Part shown: piece after piece, positions 1-6,609 of the stretch | Position numbering within the stretch: position 1 is the first letter of the stretch | Layout of the letters: each line of letters starts with the position of its first letter | Assembly: GCA_002733205.1 (NCBI GenBank) | Contig: NVUW01000005.1 | Location: 124,001 to 188,000, forward strand | DNA: 64,000 nucleotides | Source: Thalassobium sp. | GTDB lineage: Bacteria > Pseudomonadota > Gammaproteobacteria > Pseudomonadales > Oceanobacteraceae | Reading direction: 5' to 3' | Position numbers and translations under genes: made by a program | Notes under the pieces: generated by a model | Told to the model about the DNA's origin: nothing | Seen by the model: the letters and a program-made list of their open reading frames with translations, nothing else | Database searches by the model: none

Positions 1-543
1 CTGGATGAAGTCGGCCGCTTCTTTACCCCGACCATTTATCAGAAAGAAACCGAATCGGTGCGCGCGACTTTCCTGCGTGATCTCTACTGGACTCAGCACC
101 GTGGTTTATTGTCGGACGGCCATGTGCGCAACCTTGAAGATCTGGTCAGCCCGCAACGCTGCACACCAGGCAGCAACCTGTATAACAACTACTACACCCT
201 GCACGCACCGGTACGCCCGGATGCCGGCGGCCCGGATCATGTTACGCCGTTCCCCGACCTGAACCGCAAAGGCGATGTGTTCCGTGTACCAAAATCGAAA
301 TATTTAACCAAGCTGGATAAAGGCTACAAACGTAACCTCTTTATCGAGCGGCATAAATATTTTGTCAGCGTACCCTGGGATAAAGACCACTATTACTGGG
401 ATTACCAGAAAATGCGTGCCGAATACGGCCCGGATGAAATGGGCACCGCCGAACCGATTGGTATGCCAGCGGCTCCGCATCCGTGGTGTGCGCAGAACAG
501 CGCTGAGGTGGATGATTTAGTGCAGTATTTGCTGACGCTGTGA
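1..543 (+). CDS. C-terminal part of a probable c-type cytochrome (RoxA/di-haem peroxidase-like), partial
   Basis: The reading frame is open from base 1 to the TGA at 541-543, giving 180 residues; the start lies outside the window. The fragment has no signal peptide and no CXXCH motif, so any haem motifs would be upstream. The visible text is rich in aromatic residues and has His, Trp and Cys in the tail (HPWCAQNSAEVDDLVQYLLT). A short acidic helix ending the protein is common in cytochrome c and di-haem peroxidase-like proteins, including RoxA-type oxygenases. That assignment is from resemblance only; another periplasmic oxidoreductase is possible. It is followed by a strong terminator at 611-658. 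Confidence 0.4.
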   Translation: MDEVGRFFTPTIYQKETESVRATFLRDLYWTQHRGLLSDGHVRNLEDLVSPQRCTPGSNLYNNYYTLHAPVRPDAGGPDHVTPFPDLNRKGDVFRVPKSKYLTKLDKGYKRNLFIERHKYFVSVPWDKDHYYWDYQKMRAEYGPDEMGTAEPIGMPAAPHPWCAQNSAEVDDLVQYLLTL

Positions 544-610
544 TTGTTTCGCGCAGGTGCGCGGGAGAATATAAGCAGAGCTGTCTGCACTGAGAGCACT
601 GAGATGTAAT

Positions 611-658
611 AAAACCGGAGTGTCTGCTGTTGAGTGCAGCAGAGGCTCCGGTTTTTTT
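611..658 (+). terminator. Rho-independent terminator
   Basis: AAAACCGGAG pairs with CTCCGGTTTT, with an inner CTGCTG/CAGCAG stem, followed by a T-run. It sits 68 bp after the stop of the upstream cytochrome-like gene. Confidence 0.85.
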
Positions 659-730
659 ATGGCTGTGATTTGCAGCCGGGCGGTGCCATTTGGGCTGAAT
701 GGTTTTTGAGAGGCTTTTTTGGGAATGGCT

Positions 731-840
731 GTAGGAGTGGCTTTGTGGGAGCGGCTTTGTGGGAGCGGCTTTGTGGGAGCGGCTTTGTGGGAGCGGCTTT
801 GTGGGAGCGGCTTTGTGGGAGCGGCTTTCAGCCGCGATAC
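731..840. repeat. 14-bp tandem repeat ending in a REP-like hairpin
   Basis: One degenerate unit (731-744) is followed by six perfect copies of GTGGGAGCGGCTTT (745-828). The last copy runs into CAGCCGCGAT, so the end forms the REP-like hairpin GCGGCTttcAGCCGC. Only the left half of the REP has been amplified. Confidence 0.9.
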
Positions 841-942
841 TGTTTCAGTGGCCGCTGCGCGGGCTGGCTTAATTAGTTAATTCAAAGGCAATGCGGGGCA
901 AGCCCCTGCGCCCCAATCCGGGGAACTTCTCCCCGGGCCCCT

Positions 943-1111
943 GCTTCGCGCTGTGCAGGACTTCATCCGCTCTGAATAATCCTGCGATCTCGGTACCGCG
1001 AATAATGGGCCATCCTTGGCCCTATTCGCTCGCCCGGCATCCATGCCGGGACGTACCGGCGCAGAATGATTCAAACCGGCGTCCTGCAGGCGCATAAAAC
1101 CATAACGCGAA
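943..1111. repeat. 169-bp dispersed intergenic repeat, copy 1
   Basis: It aligns without gaps to 8060-8228 with six mismatches (about 96% identity). It contains the palindromes GGGCCATCCTTGGCCC and CCCGGCATCCATGCCGGG. It has no open reading frame conserved between copies. Both copies lie in intergenic repeat zones flanking the cassette/phn region. Confidence 0.9.
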
Positions 1112-1741
1112 GCCACTCTTCAGAACGAATATCTGCTTTCGTTGACAAGCCGCCTATCAGATCAGGCGCAGCATTGTAGGAACGGGCCATGCCCGCGATG
1201 CCGCCGACAAACCTACTAGTGGTTAAACGGATACAAGGAGCGGATCTTATCCGCGACATGGCCAGCCATAGCTCACACTGATAGGTAGGGTGGGCACTGC
1301 CCACCAAAGCCATTGTCGTCATTTGCCACTTGCAACCAAATTTATCAACAGATTGAACCTCCTCTCAAACTTCAGTACTCTCAAACCACAGCAGGGAGGC
1401 AGCTACACACTTAACGGACAGATACCCAATCCGATTCCCCTCCCCGCCTGAAACCCCGATAACAAACATGCGCCACTCCTGCCCTGCGCTTATAAGGACG
1501 GGCGGCAGCGTGTATGGAATAAAAAGAGCAGATAAACACTGGTTACTGTCAGAAAGTGATAGTTACAAAGTCAAAGAACAACTCAGGGAAAAACGCGCAT
1601 GCGCGTTTATAGTCTGACAAGAAAGAAAATAACGCTGATTTTTCCATCCCTGACAGTGGATTAGGCTGGGAATCTGAATAAGGACTTAGGTGTGTTAATG
1701 AGCATGCCTACGAATAAACTAATTTTTCATCAGAGTAAGAA

Positions 1742-2140
1742 ATGGAACTTGATTTAACAAGTGAAGAAATAATAGTCCTCACAGGATTACTGAAGCGCTA
1801 TTCAGAGAGTGGTGTTTTCGCTATTGAAGACCAAGCGGAGCAGCGTGCTCTATGGAACCTTGAATGTGTCCTCGAAAAGGTAGTTGGTAACCTCTACGAA
1901 GGAGAATGGAGCGAAGTACTTAATTCTGCTCAGAACAGTTTACGAGACGAAACTGGAACAAGCGCAGCCTTTGAGAAAGAAAATGGGCGAATTGCACTTT
2001 GGCTGGAGCCGATCGATATACAATTTATATTGTCGGAATGGCGTAAAGTTTCAGAGAATGAACCTGAATCAACTAAAGATAATTGGGGTAAATTATCATT
2101 TCGGTGCAATTCTGCCCTGTACAAAGCAGGTTTAAAATAA
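1742..2140 (+). CDS. Integron cassette gene, hypothetical protein (132 aa)
   Basis: The protein is soluble and acidic with no signal peptide or membrane segment (begins MELDLTSEEIIVLTGLLKRY). The N-terminal half is helical and resembles the many small uncharacterised proteins that start with a short beta strand and a helix-rich core; no family is recognised. The upstream ribosome site is weak (AGAGTAAGAA). It is AT-rich compared with the chromosome around it. The attC-like site at 2152-2270 begins 11 bp after its stop, so gene plus site make the first cassette of the array. The 5' boundary of the array is not visible. Function unknown. Confidence 0.7.
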   Translation: MELDLTSEEIIVLTGLLKRYSESGVFAIEDQAEQRALWNLECVLEKVVGNLYEGEWSEVLNSAQNSLRDETGTSAAFEKENGRIALWLEPIDIQFILSEWRKVSENEPESTKDNWGKLSFRCNSALYKAGLK

Positions 2141-2151
2141 AGTTGCCGAAG

Positions 2152-2270
2152 CAAAACAAAAAGCTGCACTCGGATAAATATTGCTACGCTCGTTTTTGTG
2201 TATGTCGCGGTGCTCCATTTTTACACAAAAACGCTCTCCGAAATATGTACCGGCGAGCTTTGCGTTATGT
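2152..2270 (+). other. attC-like recombination site 1
   Basis: The left end CAAAACAAAAAGCT is nearly the reverse complement of the right end AGCTTTGCGTTATG, as in attC sites, and the right core is GCGTTATG. Inside is a perfect 12-bp inverted repeat, CGTTTTTGTGTA (2191-2202) and TACACAAAAACG (2222-2233), which would form the folded single-strand stem. It is 119 bp long and lies between two small unrelated genes. Confidence 0.75.
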
Positions 2271-2285
2271 GCTATAAGGTATCTC

Positions 2286-2666
2286 ATGCTTTCAATAACC
2301 AATGAAGATATAGAGAATCAACTTAAAAGTTATTGTCAGCATTGGTTGAGCTTATTAGCCACAAATCAATTTGAAGGCGCAGCAAAGCTCATTGATATAA
2401 ACAATAACTATGGTGTTGTATGGGCAGAATCCGAACTCAAAGATGCTGTGCAAGATTACTTTGGTAGTGATTCCCCTGTAAGTTTTCAAAACGAAGATAT
2501 AGTGAATTGTTACCCTGAGTATTTAGAAACCGATTCAGGCTCACTGATCTTCGGCTTTTATTTACCTGCCAATGGCGAGATAACTGACCTAACTGTTGAA
2601 TTTGAGTTTGTACCAATTGGGAACAAAAATTATGCTGCAACAATCAACGATGTTCATGTTCTGTAG
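2286..2666 (+). CDS. Integron cassette gene, hypothetical protein (126 aa)
   Basis: I chose the ATG at 2286 (MLSITNEDIENQL) because AAGG lies 6 bp upstream and because the longer frame starting at 2181 would read through the attC site. The protein is small, acidic and soluble. It has an amphipathic N-terminal helix and a beta-rich C-terminal half (SGSLIFGFYLPANGEITDLT). The size and fold pattern resemble small immunity or NTF2-like proteins, but no family is recognised. It starts 16 bp after the attC 1 core and ends 10 bp before attC 2, so it is an almost bare cassette. Confidence 0.72.
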   Translation: MLSITNEDIENQLKSYCQHWLSLLATNQFEGAAKLIDINNNYGVVWAESELKDAVQDYFGSDSPVSFQNEDIVNCYPEYLETDSGSLIFGFYLPANGEITDLTVEFEFVPIGNKNYAATINDVHVL

Positions 2667-2676
2667 TATGCGCGCA

Positions 2677-2755
2677 CATAACAAGCGCCTTAAAAAACGC
2701 TGCCTTCGGCCGCTGGACTCGCAACAAGTTGCTCGCCGTTTAGGCCTGCGTTATG
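2677..2755 (+). other. attC recombination site 2
   Basis: This is a classic 79-bp attC. The left core CATAACAAGCGCC and right core GGCCTGCGTTATG are complementary apart from the expected mismatched bases. Inner arms GCGCCTTAAA and TTTAGGCC match the L'/L'' pattern of Vibrio/Pseudomonas-type sites. It sits between the stop at 2666 and the GTG start at 2772. Confidence 0.9.
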
Positions 2756-2771
2756 CCCTTGAGGAGAGATC

Positions 2772-3233
2772 GTGCTTCTAATCGAACAAAGTAGGAATGA
2801 TATACTAGACGCTCTGGAGTCGTGGGATTGGATTGACTTCTCGAATAAGACCCCTTTCGCCACCACAGCATTTGGAGATGTTTTCTTTGAATCAAGAGAA
2901 GGCATATTCTTTCTAGATAGTATTGGTGGTTCTCTTGATAAAGTGGCTAGAACAAAGAAAGAATTACAAGACATACTAAATACAGAAGATGGCCAAGATC
3001 ATTTTCTAATGGCTGGCTTAGTGATGGCAGCCAGAGATGAAGGCCTGATTCTAGATGAAGGTGAATGCTACGATTTCAAAGTCAGCCCATCTTTAAGTGG
3101 GCCAATGGAATTGAGCAACTTACAAAAAATGTCATTTAAAGTTTCATTACATATTGCTGGTCAGCTAATGAAGCAGCTCAAAGATTTGCCCATTGGCACA
3201 AAGATTAGCTCAATTAAGCTAGAAGGCGCATAA
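2772..3233 (+). CDS. T6SS Tdi1-type immunity protein (DUF1851), cassette gene
   Basis: It encodes 153 residues from a GTG preceded by GAGGAGAG at a good distance. The pattern fits the DUF1851/Tdi1 C-terminal family: an N-terminal WDW segment, then TTAFGDVFF, a FFLDSIGG strand, a DHFLMAGL helix, GECYDF and a C-terminal HIAGQLMKQLKDLPIGT segment. Tdi1 protects cells from a type VI secretion DNase effector. Here there is no effector or T6SS gene nearby, so it would be an orphan immunity gene captured as a cassette. Its TAA stop is inside the left core of attC 3, which is typical of cassettes. Other DUF1851 proteins have unproven roles, so the immunity function is inferred. Confidence 0.72.
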   Translation: MLLIEQSRNDILDALESWDWIDFSNKTPFATTAFGDVFFESREGIFFLDSIGGSLDKVARTKKELQDILNTEDGQDHFLMAGLVMAARDEGLILDEGECYDFKVSPSLSGPMELSNLQKMSFKVSLHIAGQLMKQLKDLPIGTKISSIKLEGA

Positions 3234-3350
3234 CAAGTGGCAACAACTGACAGCACACTTGGCATTTTCGATTTGGGTTAAGTTTAGTGATTAAGGTGTT
3301 AAAATTGAGTGTTGTGGTAGCATGCTTCACACCTTAATTGGGCGTTATGT
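3229..3350 (+). other. attC recombination site 3 (VCR-like length)
   Basis: The left core CATAACAAGTGGC and right core TTAATTGGGCGTTATG frame 122 bp with internal imperfect inverted repeats (GTTTAGTG...CACACCTTAA). The length and the GGGCGTTATG end resemble the long repeats of Vibrio superintegrons. The left core overlaps the stop codon of the preceding gene. Confidence 0.85.
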
Positions 3351-3363
3351 GTCGTAGAGATAT

Positions 3364-3618
3364 ATGGGAATATTTGAAGTATTCATGATCGTTTTCATTC
3401 CGGCTGGCACTCTGCTGTTGAATGCCTGGCGGAAGAATATGAACGGTACAAGAAGGTGGCTGCAACCTGCATACCTATTTGTTTCATTGGCGATGGCTGG
3501 CTCGCCTTTGATTTATGTACGCAGCATAGAGCCAAACCATACGGCACTTGCGGTTGTATTAGCTGGAGTAGCGTTTTTTTGGTTCGCAATAGTAGGAGGT
3601 CGTAGTGCAAAAAAATAA
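3364..3618 (+). CDS. Small membrane protein, cassette gene (84 aa)
   Basis: It encodes three hydrophobic segments at about residues 3-20, 33-50 and 60-78, separated by a basic loop (WRKNMNGTRRWLQ), with a Lys-rich end. It is probably an inner-membrane protein. No family is recognised; short multi-pass proteins are frequent in integron cassettes. It begins 14 bp after the attC 3 core. Its TAA stop at 3616-3618 forms part of TAACAAG, the left core of a further attC whose right half is missing. It is therefore the last and 3'-truncated cassette of the array. Confidence 0.65.
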   Translation: MGIFEVFMIVFIPAGTLLLNAWRKNMNGTRRWLQPAYLFVSLAMAGSPLIYVRSIEPNHTALAVVLAGVAFFWFAIVGGRSAKK

Positions 3619-3624
3619 CAAGTT
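3614..3624 (+). other. Left core of a truncated attC site
   Basis: The bases AATAACAAG at the stop codon match the left core of the neighbouring sites. No GCGTTATG right core follows; from about 3,651 the sequence is instead a relic of the phnX 3' end. The array therefore ends in a broken site. Confidence 0.55.
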
Positions 3625-4059
3625 TGCCAATGATAACCCTGATCTTCCACCGCTTTAACGGACTCCACTCAAAGCATCCGCTAAAGCATCACCCCTCTCT
3701 TTCTGCACTCCCTGAATTCAGCTCAGGGCTTTTCTCCCCGCGCCAAACGCGCATTAATATCGGCAACAACTCCCGGTAAATCCGCAACCGAATCAATCAC
3801 GTAATGTGAGCTGGCATCGTTAAAGCGCTGGGTTGCTTTGCTGCGGCGCTGTGCTTGTTCGCTGGCGGAAAGCGTTGTTCACTCTCAGTCTGGCTCAGAT
3901 ATCAGAAACCTGGGAATCATCAGTCAGGCATGTTAATTCGGACAACACCTATTAAAAACCGCGTATACTGTCCGTTGCACTGGAGAGACGTTGAACGTAA
4001 TGGTTTTCAGATTTATCGAAGCCATACCAGGCTGGAGCAGCGCTTTATGAGTTTATTTT
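3619..4059. other. Gene-free stretch with phnX relic
   Basis: It contains the phnX relic and its downstream flank (3651-3874). The remaining 185 bp before the next gene show no recognisable element or clear promoter. Confidence 0.6.
3723..3874 (-). pseudogene. Relic of the phnX 3' end (last 49 codons)
   Basis: On the minus strand this encodes the last 49 residues of PhnX in frame, ending at the same TGA, with ARLARGEKP intact. Against the functional copy (5173-5324) eight codons differ: six changes are synonymous and only one adjacent pair changes amino acids (GA to SS). Similarity continues past the stop to 3651, matching about 5,094. No start or catalytic domain remains. The mostly synonymous divergence suggests the relic comes from a diverged but functional phnX allele rather than from decay of a local duplicate. 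Confidence 0.85.
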
Positions 4060-4395
4060 ATGTCAGAGCCTAGACAATGTATCAGGAATACAAGCGGTGA
4101 GTTACTTGGCTTTTCCAAATTTGGTGTACTTTGGAATCCGGATCACTCGTTACGCTTGGGTGAGTTTTTCGCCGGAAAAATCTATAACAATGCCAAAATA
4201 GTCATTGCCGAACTGGAGCTCGGAAAAGTAATCGCTGTCGATGGGGCTTTAGTTGGTGAGGTAAAGTCGGCTGGTGATCTTCGCCATGACATTTACCGGC
4301 ACGGCCAATGGGTAGGCTATCACGAGGGCGATGACATATTGTCTGCGGCAGCAGGGCTAATGCTTATATTTGATAAGCTTGAGAAAGAAGCATAA
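4060..4395 (+). CDS. Hypothetical protein with Gly-turn beta repeats (111 aa)
   Basis: A small beta-rich soluble protein. Repeated short strands end in Gly turns (GELLGFSKFG, VDGALVGEVKSAGD, GQWVGYHEGDD) and a hydrophobic helix closes the protein (ILSAAAGLMLIF). This layout resembles the family described as 4-fold beta flanked proteins, but I hold that only weakly. There is no strong ribosome-binding site before the ATG. It lies between the two phnX copies with the secreted-protein gene that follows 48 bp downstream. Function unknown. Confidence 0.6.
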   Translation: MSEPRQCIRNTSGELLGFSKFGVLWNPDHSLRLGEFFAGKIYNNAKIVIAELELGKVIAVDGALVGEVKSAGDLRHDIYRHGQWVGYHEGDDILSAAAGLMLIFDKLEKEA

Positions 4396-4443
4396 TCGGG
4401 TATGGCAATGATTACCGCCCCATCGATTCAGGATTTAGAATTC

Positions 4444-4950
4444 ATGAAATACACATACTTACTCCCTCTGATCATTGCATGCTCTCTTGCCAATGCTGAT
4501 GCGCTACCGGATCTGAATGCAATGAGAATTGGGCTGAATTCAGCGAATGCGAAAGAATATGCTTTTTCACTTTATTCTCACGGATCAAAGTTCAGTACTA
4601 TTCTTGAAAGAATAGAATCCGGTGATCCTGACTGGCTGACATTAGGAAGATTGCTGGAAAAGCACGCAGATGGCTGGATAGCCACTTCATTATTTTTATC
4701 ATTCGCCAACGCCATTCAGAACAATCCAAAGTCAGCCTTATCAATCATGACTGACCATGAAATATTTTTATCATGCTCCGTGCCACTATTAGAACCCACC
4801 AAATCTGATTTCGATACATTCGTTAAAAATACAATGGGAGCGGTTCAGGAGCTTGATGATGTAGAATTATCAGAAAAGAAGAAGCTTTGCCTGGGTCACT
4901 TAGAAGAAGCCCGATACTTCTCTGAAAACAATTGGCCAGACTCATTTTAG
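4444..4950 (+). CDS. Secreted hypothetical protein (168 aa)
   Basis: The frame is open from 4402, but the ATG at 4444 gives a clean signal peptide (MKYTYLLPLIIACSLANADA), so I place the start there. The mature part is helical with two cysteines (LSCSV and KKLCLGH) that could form a disulfide in the periplasm. No family is recognised. It is AT-rich and lies inside the segment bounded by the phnX relic and the intact phnX, so it probably arrived with that segment. Confidence 0.65.
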   Translation: MKYTYLLPLIIACSLANADALPDLNAMRIGLNSANAKEYAFSLYSHGSKFSTILERIESGDPDWLTLGRLLEKHADGWIATSLFLSFANAIQNNPKSALSIMTDHEIFLSCSVPLLEPTKSDFDTFVKNTMGAVQELDDVELSEKKKLCLGHLEEARYFSENNWPDSF

Positions 4951-5158
4951 AAGCTATCCAGACTTAAACATGATGACTCTTTCGGTCACGGAATCGTTGG
5001 CGGGAACCAAGTTATAGCATTGATAAAATTGCCTCTAAGCTCGCGAATGCCGGAAAAAATCAGAGATCACGGGTTCATGAATCATGATCGCTACTGCTTT
5101 AACGGACACCACTCAAAGCATCCGTTAAAGCATCACCCCACTCTTCTGCACTCCAAAA

Positions 5159-5180
5159 GCCCTGAACTCAGTTCAGGGCT
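5159..5180 (-). terminator. Terminator hairpin overlapping the phnX stop
   Basis: A perfect 10-bp stem (GCCCTGAACT/AGTTCAGGGC) with a one-base centre includes the phnX stop codon and is followed on the minus strand by TTTT. The relic copy keeps a weaker version at 3710-3730. Confidence 0.55.
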
Positions 5181-6000
5181 TCTCTCCCCGCGCTAGGCGC
5201 GCATTAATATCGGCAACCACTCCCGGTAAATCCGCGACCGAATCAATCACGTAATGCGCTCCGGCATCGTTAAAGCGCTGGGTTGCTTTGCTGCGGCGCT
5301 GTGCCTGTTCGCTGGCGGAAAGCGCCTGCCAGTCGGCCAGATCCAGGCCGACTTCGTTGCCGCTGATGCTGACACCAACAGTCCACATACCGGCACGCAG
5401 GCCTTCTTCAATACCGGGTAAGGTATCGTCCACTTTAATGCAGGCGTGTACGTGGTTAACGCTCAGTTGCAGCGCTAACGCCAGCGCCATATCGGCGTAT
5501 GGGCGGCCACGCAGTACATCGGTGGCGAATACACAGGCATCCGGTTCGTAACCCTGATCTTTGGCGGCGATTAATGCCGGTTCCATCATGCCGGGGCCGT
5601 AGCCGGTATTACCGCCGATTTTTAACCCCTGTGCACGCAGCTGGTCGTAAGCGGCTTTCCAGCCCGGAATTAATTGCGCACGTTCGCCAACGATGCGCGT
5701 CTGAATCGGCGCAAAGGCATGGTACAGGCGGTCAATTTCGGCGCTGTCGGCTTCCTGCCCTTTCACTTCCAGCCAGCGTGCATGAATACGCGGATTGACC
5801 AGCATACGGGTAATGTGTTCGCGTTTTTCGGTGCCCATGGGTTCACGCGCTTCGGCCTGGGTTACTTCAATACCTTCGGCGGCGAATAATTCCATAAAGG
5901 CGTAAACCGGTGCCAGCGAGCCAAAATCGATGGTGGTGCCCGCCCAGTCGAGAATAACGGCTTCTGTTGGTCCGGCAAAAAAACGTTGCGATTTAAACAT
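5173..6000 (-). CDS. phnX: Phosphonoacetaldehyde hydrolase PhnX
   Basis: Hydrolyses phosphonoacetaldehyde to acetaldehyde and phosphate, the second step of 2-aminoethylphosphonate use; cytosolic HAD-superfamily enzyme. The nucleophile motif is LDWAGTT (Asp18). The Schiff-base lysine is Lys59 in REPMGTEKRE, 41 residues further on, the spacing known for this family. The HAD C-terminal KVDDTLPGIEEG motif is present. I chose the ATG at 6000 (MFKSQRFF), with AGGAG upstream, over the longer frame. The start overlaps the end of the HD gene by 8 bp, so the two are translationally coupled. A 3' relic of a diverged allele lies 1.4 kb downstream. Confidence 0.95.
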   Translation of the reverse strand: MFKSQRFFAGPTEAVILDWAGTTIDFGSLAPVYAFMELFAAEGIEVTQAEAREPMGTEKREHITRMLVNPRIHARWLEVKGQEADSAEIDRLYHAFAPIQTRIVGERAQLIPGWKAAYDQLRAQGLKIGGNTGYGPGMMEPALIAAKDQGYEPDACVFATDVLRGRPYADMALALALQLSVNHVHACIKVDDTLPGIEEGLRAGMWTVGVSISGNEVGLDLADWQALSASEQAQRRSKATQRFNDAGAHYVIDSVADLPGVVADINARLARGEKP

Positions 6001-6586
6001 GGGTATTGCGCTCCTGCACCACACGGGTGTGCTGAATTAATAGTTCGTAATAATGGTCAATGCCCGGCACCTGTAAGGCCGGTTGTTTTCCCTGCTCGTC
6101 GTATTTACGCAGCCGTAAAGCGTCGACAAACCAGGGCGAAGATTCAAAGGCGCGGCAGGTGCTTTCATCCATCCAGCCGCCCTGCAGTTCCAGGCTCTGC
6201 TGTGATGCTGCCGACAGCGAATCGCGGTATGCGGCATCGGTGGAATATAAATAGCGCTTGGCCGCGACATGCAGACGAATGGGTTTGGTCACGTCATCGG
6301 CAAAATACTCACTTAAAAAAGCCGCACCGACTTTTTCGTGGTAGCCGTTATCGCCACCGGCTTCCGGATGCAGCCCCTGTTCCTGCCAGGTAATTAAATG
6401 GCCAACATCATGCAGCAGCGCGGCAATAACCAGATGCGCTGGCGCATTATCCTGTTCGGCAAACCAGGCACATTGCAGAGCATGCCGGGTCTGGGAAATA
6501 TCTTCCCCCAGTGGCATATGGCCGTAATCAGCAAAGGGTTGCCAGACCTGATCCACGGCTTTGCGCGCCAGCGTACGTAAGCGCAT
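5993..6586 (-). CDS. Phosphonate-operon HD-domain oxygenase/hydrolase (PhnZ-like)
   Basis: A 197-residue HD-superfamily protein of the type found in phosphonate degradation operons. Metal ligands fit the PhnZ pattern: His35, His59-Asp60 (ALLHDVGH), His83, His106 and a C-terminal Asp, with Lys110 four residues after His106. PhnZ is a mixed-valence di-iron oxygenase that splits 2-amino-1-hydroxyethylphosphonate into glycine and phosphate. The Tyr of the PhnZ substrate lid seems replaced (PLGE instead of YxxE), and no phnY hydroxylase is visible, so the substrate is uncertain. It lies between phnW (23 bp gap) and phnX (8 bp overlap), with a strong GGAGG site. Confidence 0.8.
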   Translation of the reverse strand: MRLRTLARKAVDQVWQPFADYGHMPLGEDISQTRHALQCAWFAEQDNAPAHLVIAALLHDVGHLITWQEQGLHPEAGGDNGYHEKVGAAFLSEYFADDVTKPIRLHVAAKRYLYSTDAAYRDSLSAASQQSLELQGGWMDESTCRAFESSPWFVDALRLRKYDEQGKQPALQVPGIDHYYELLIQHTRVVQERNTHV

Positions 6587-6609
6587 GATAATTCCTCCGT
6601 TGTCGGCTG

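Larger units (their letters stand above)
659..1741. other. Gene-free 1.1 kb with stacked palindromic repeats
   Basis: No credible gene; the short open frames here are translations of repeats. It holds the 14-bp tandem repeat (731-840) and one copy of the 169-bp dispersed element (943-1111). It also holds three REP-like palindromes: 1175-1200 (core GGGCCATGCCC), 1235-1257 (GAGCGGATcttATCCGC) and 1284-1305 (GGTGGGCActGCCCACC). A perfect palindrome AAACGCGCATGCGCGTTT lies at 1591-1608, with a T-run on the minus strand. From about 1,320 the DNA becomes more AT-rich toward the cassette genes. Confidence 0.7.

Noticed and set aside
634-876. Open frame of 80 codons
   Set aside because: It is the translation of the 14-bp repeat and the terminator; repetitive product, no ribosome site.
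1591-1608. Palindrome AAACGCGCATGCGCGTTT as an operator or attC stem
   Set aside because: A minus-strand T-run makes a terminator more likely, yet no gene is there; no attC core ends surround it.
2181-2285. Upstream extension of the second cassette gene
   Set aside because: It would read through the attC right half; the ATG at 2286 has a ribosome site and fits cassette structure.
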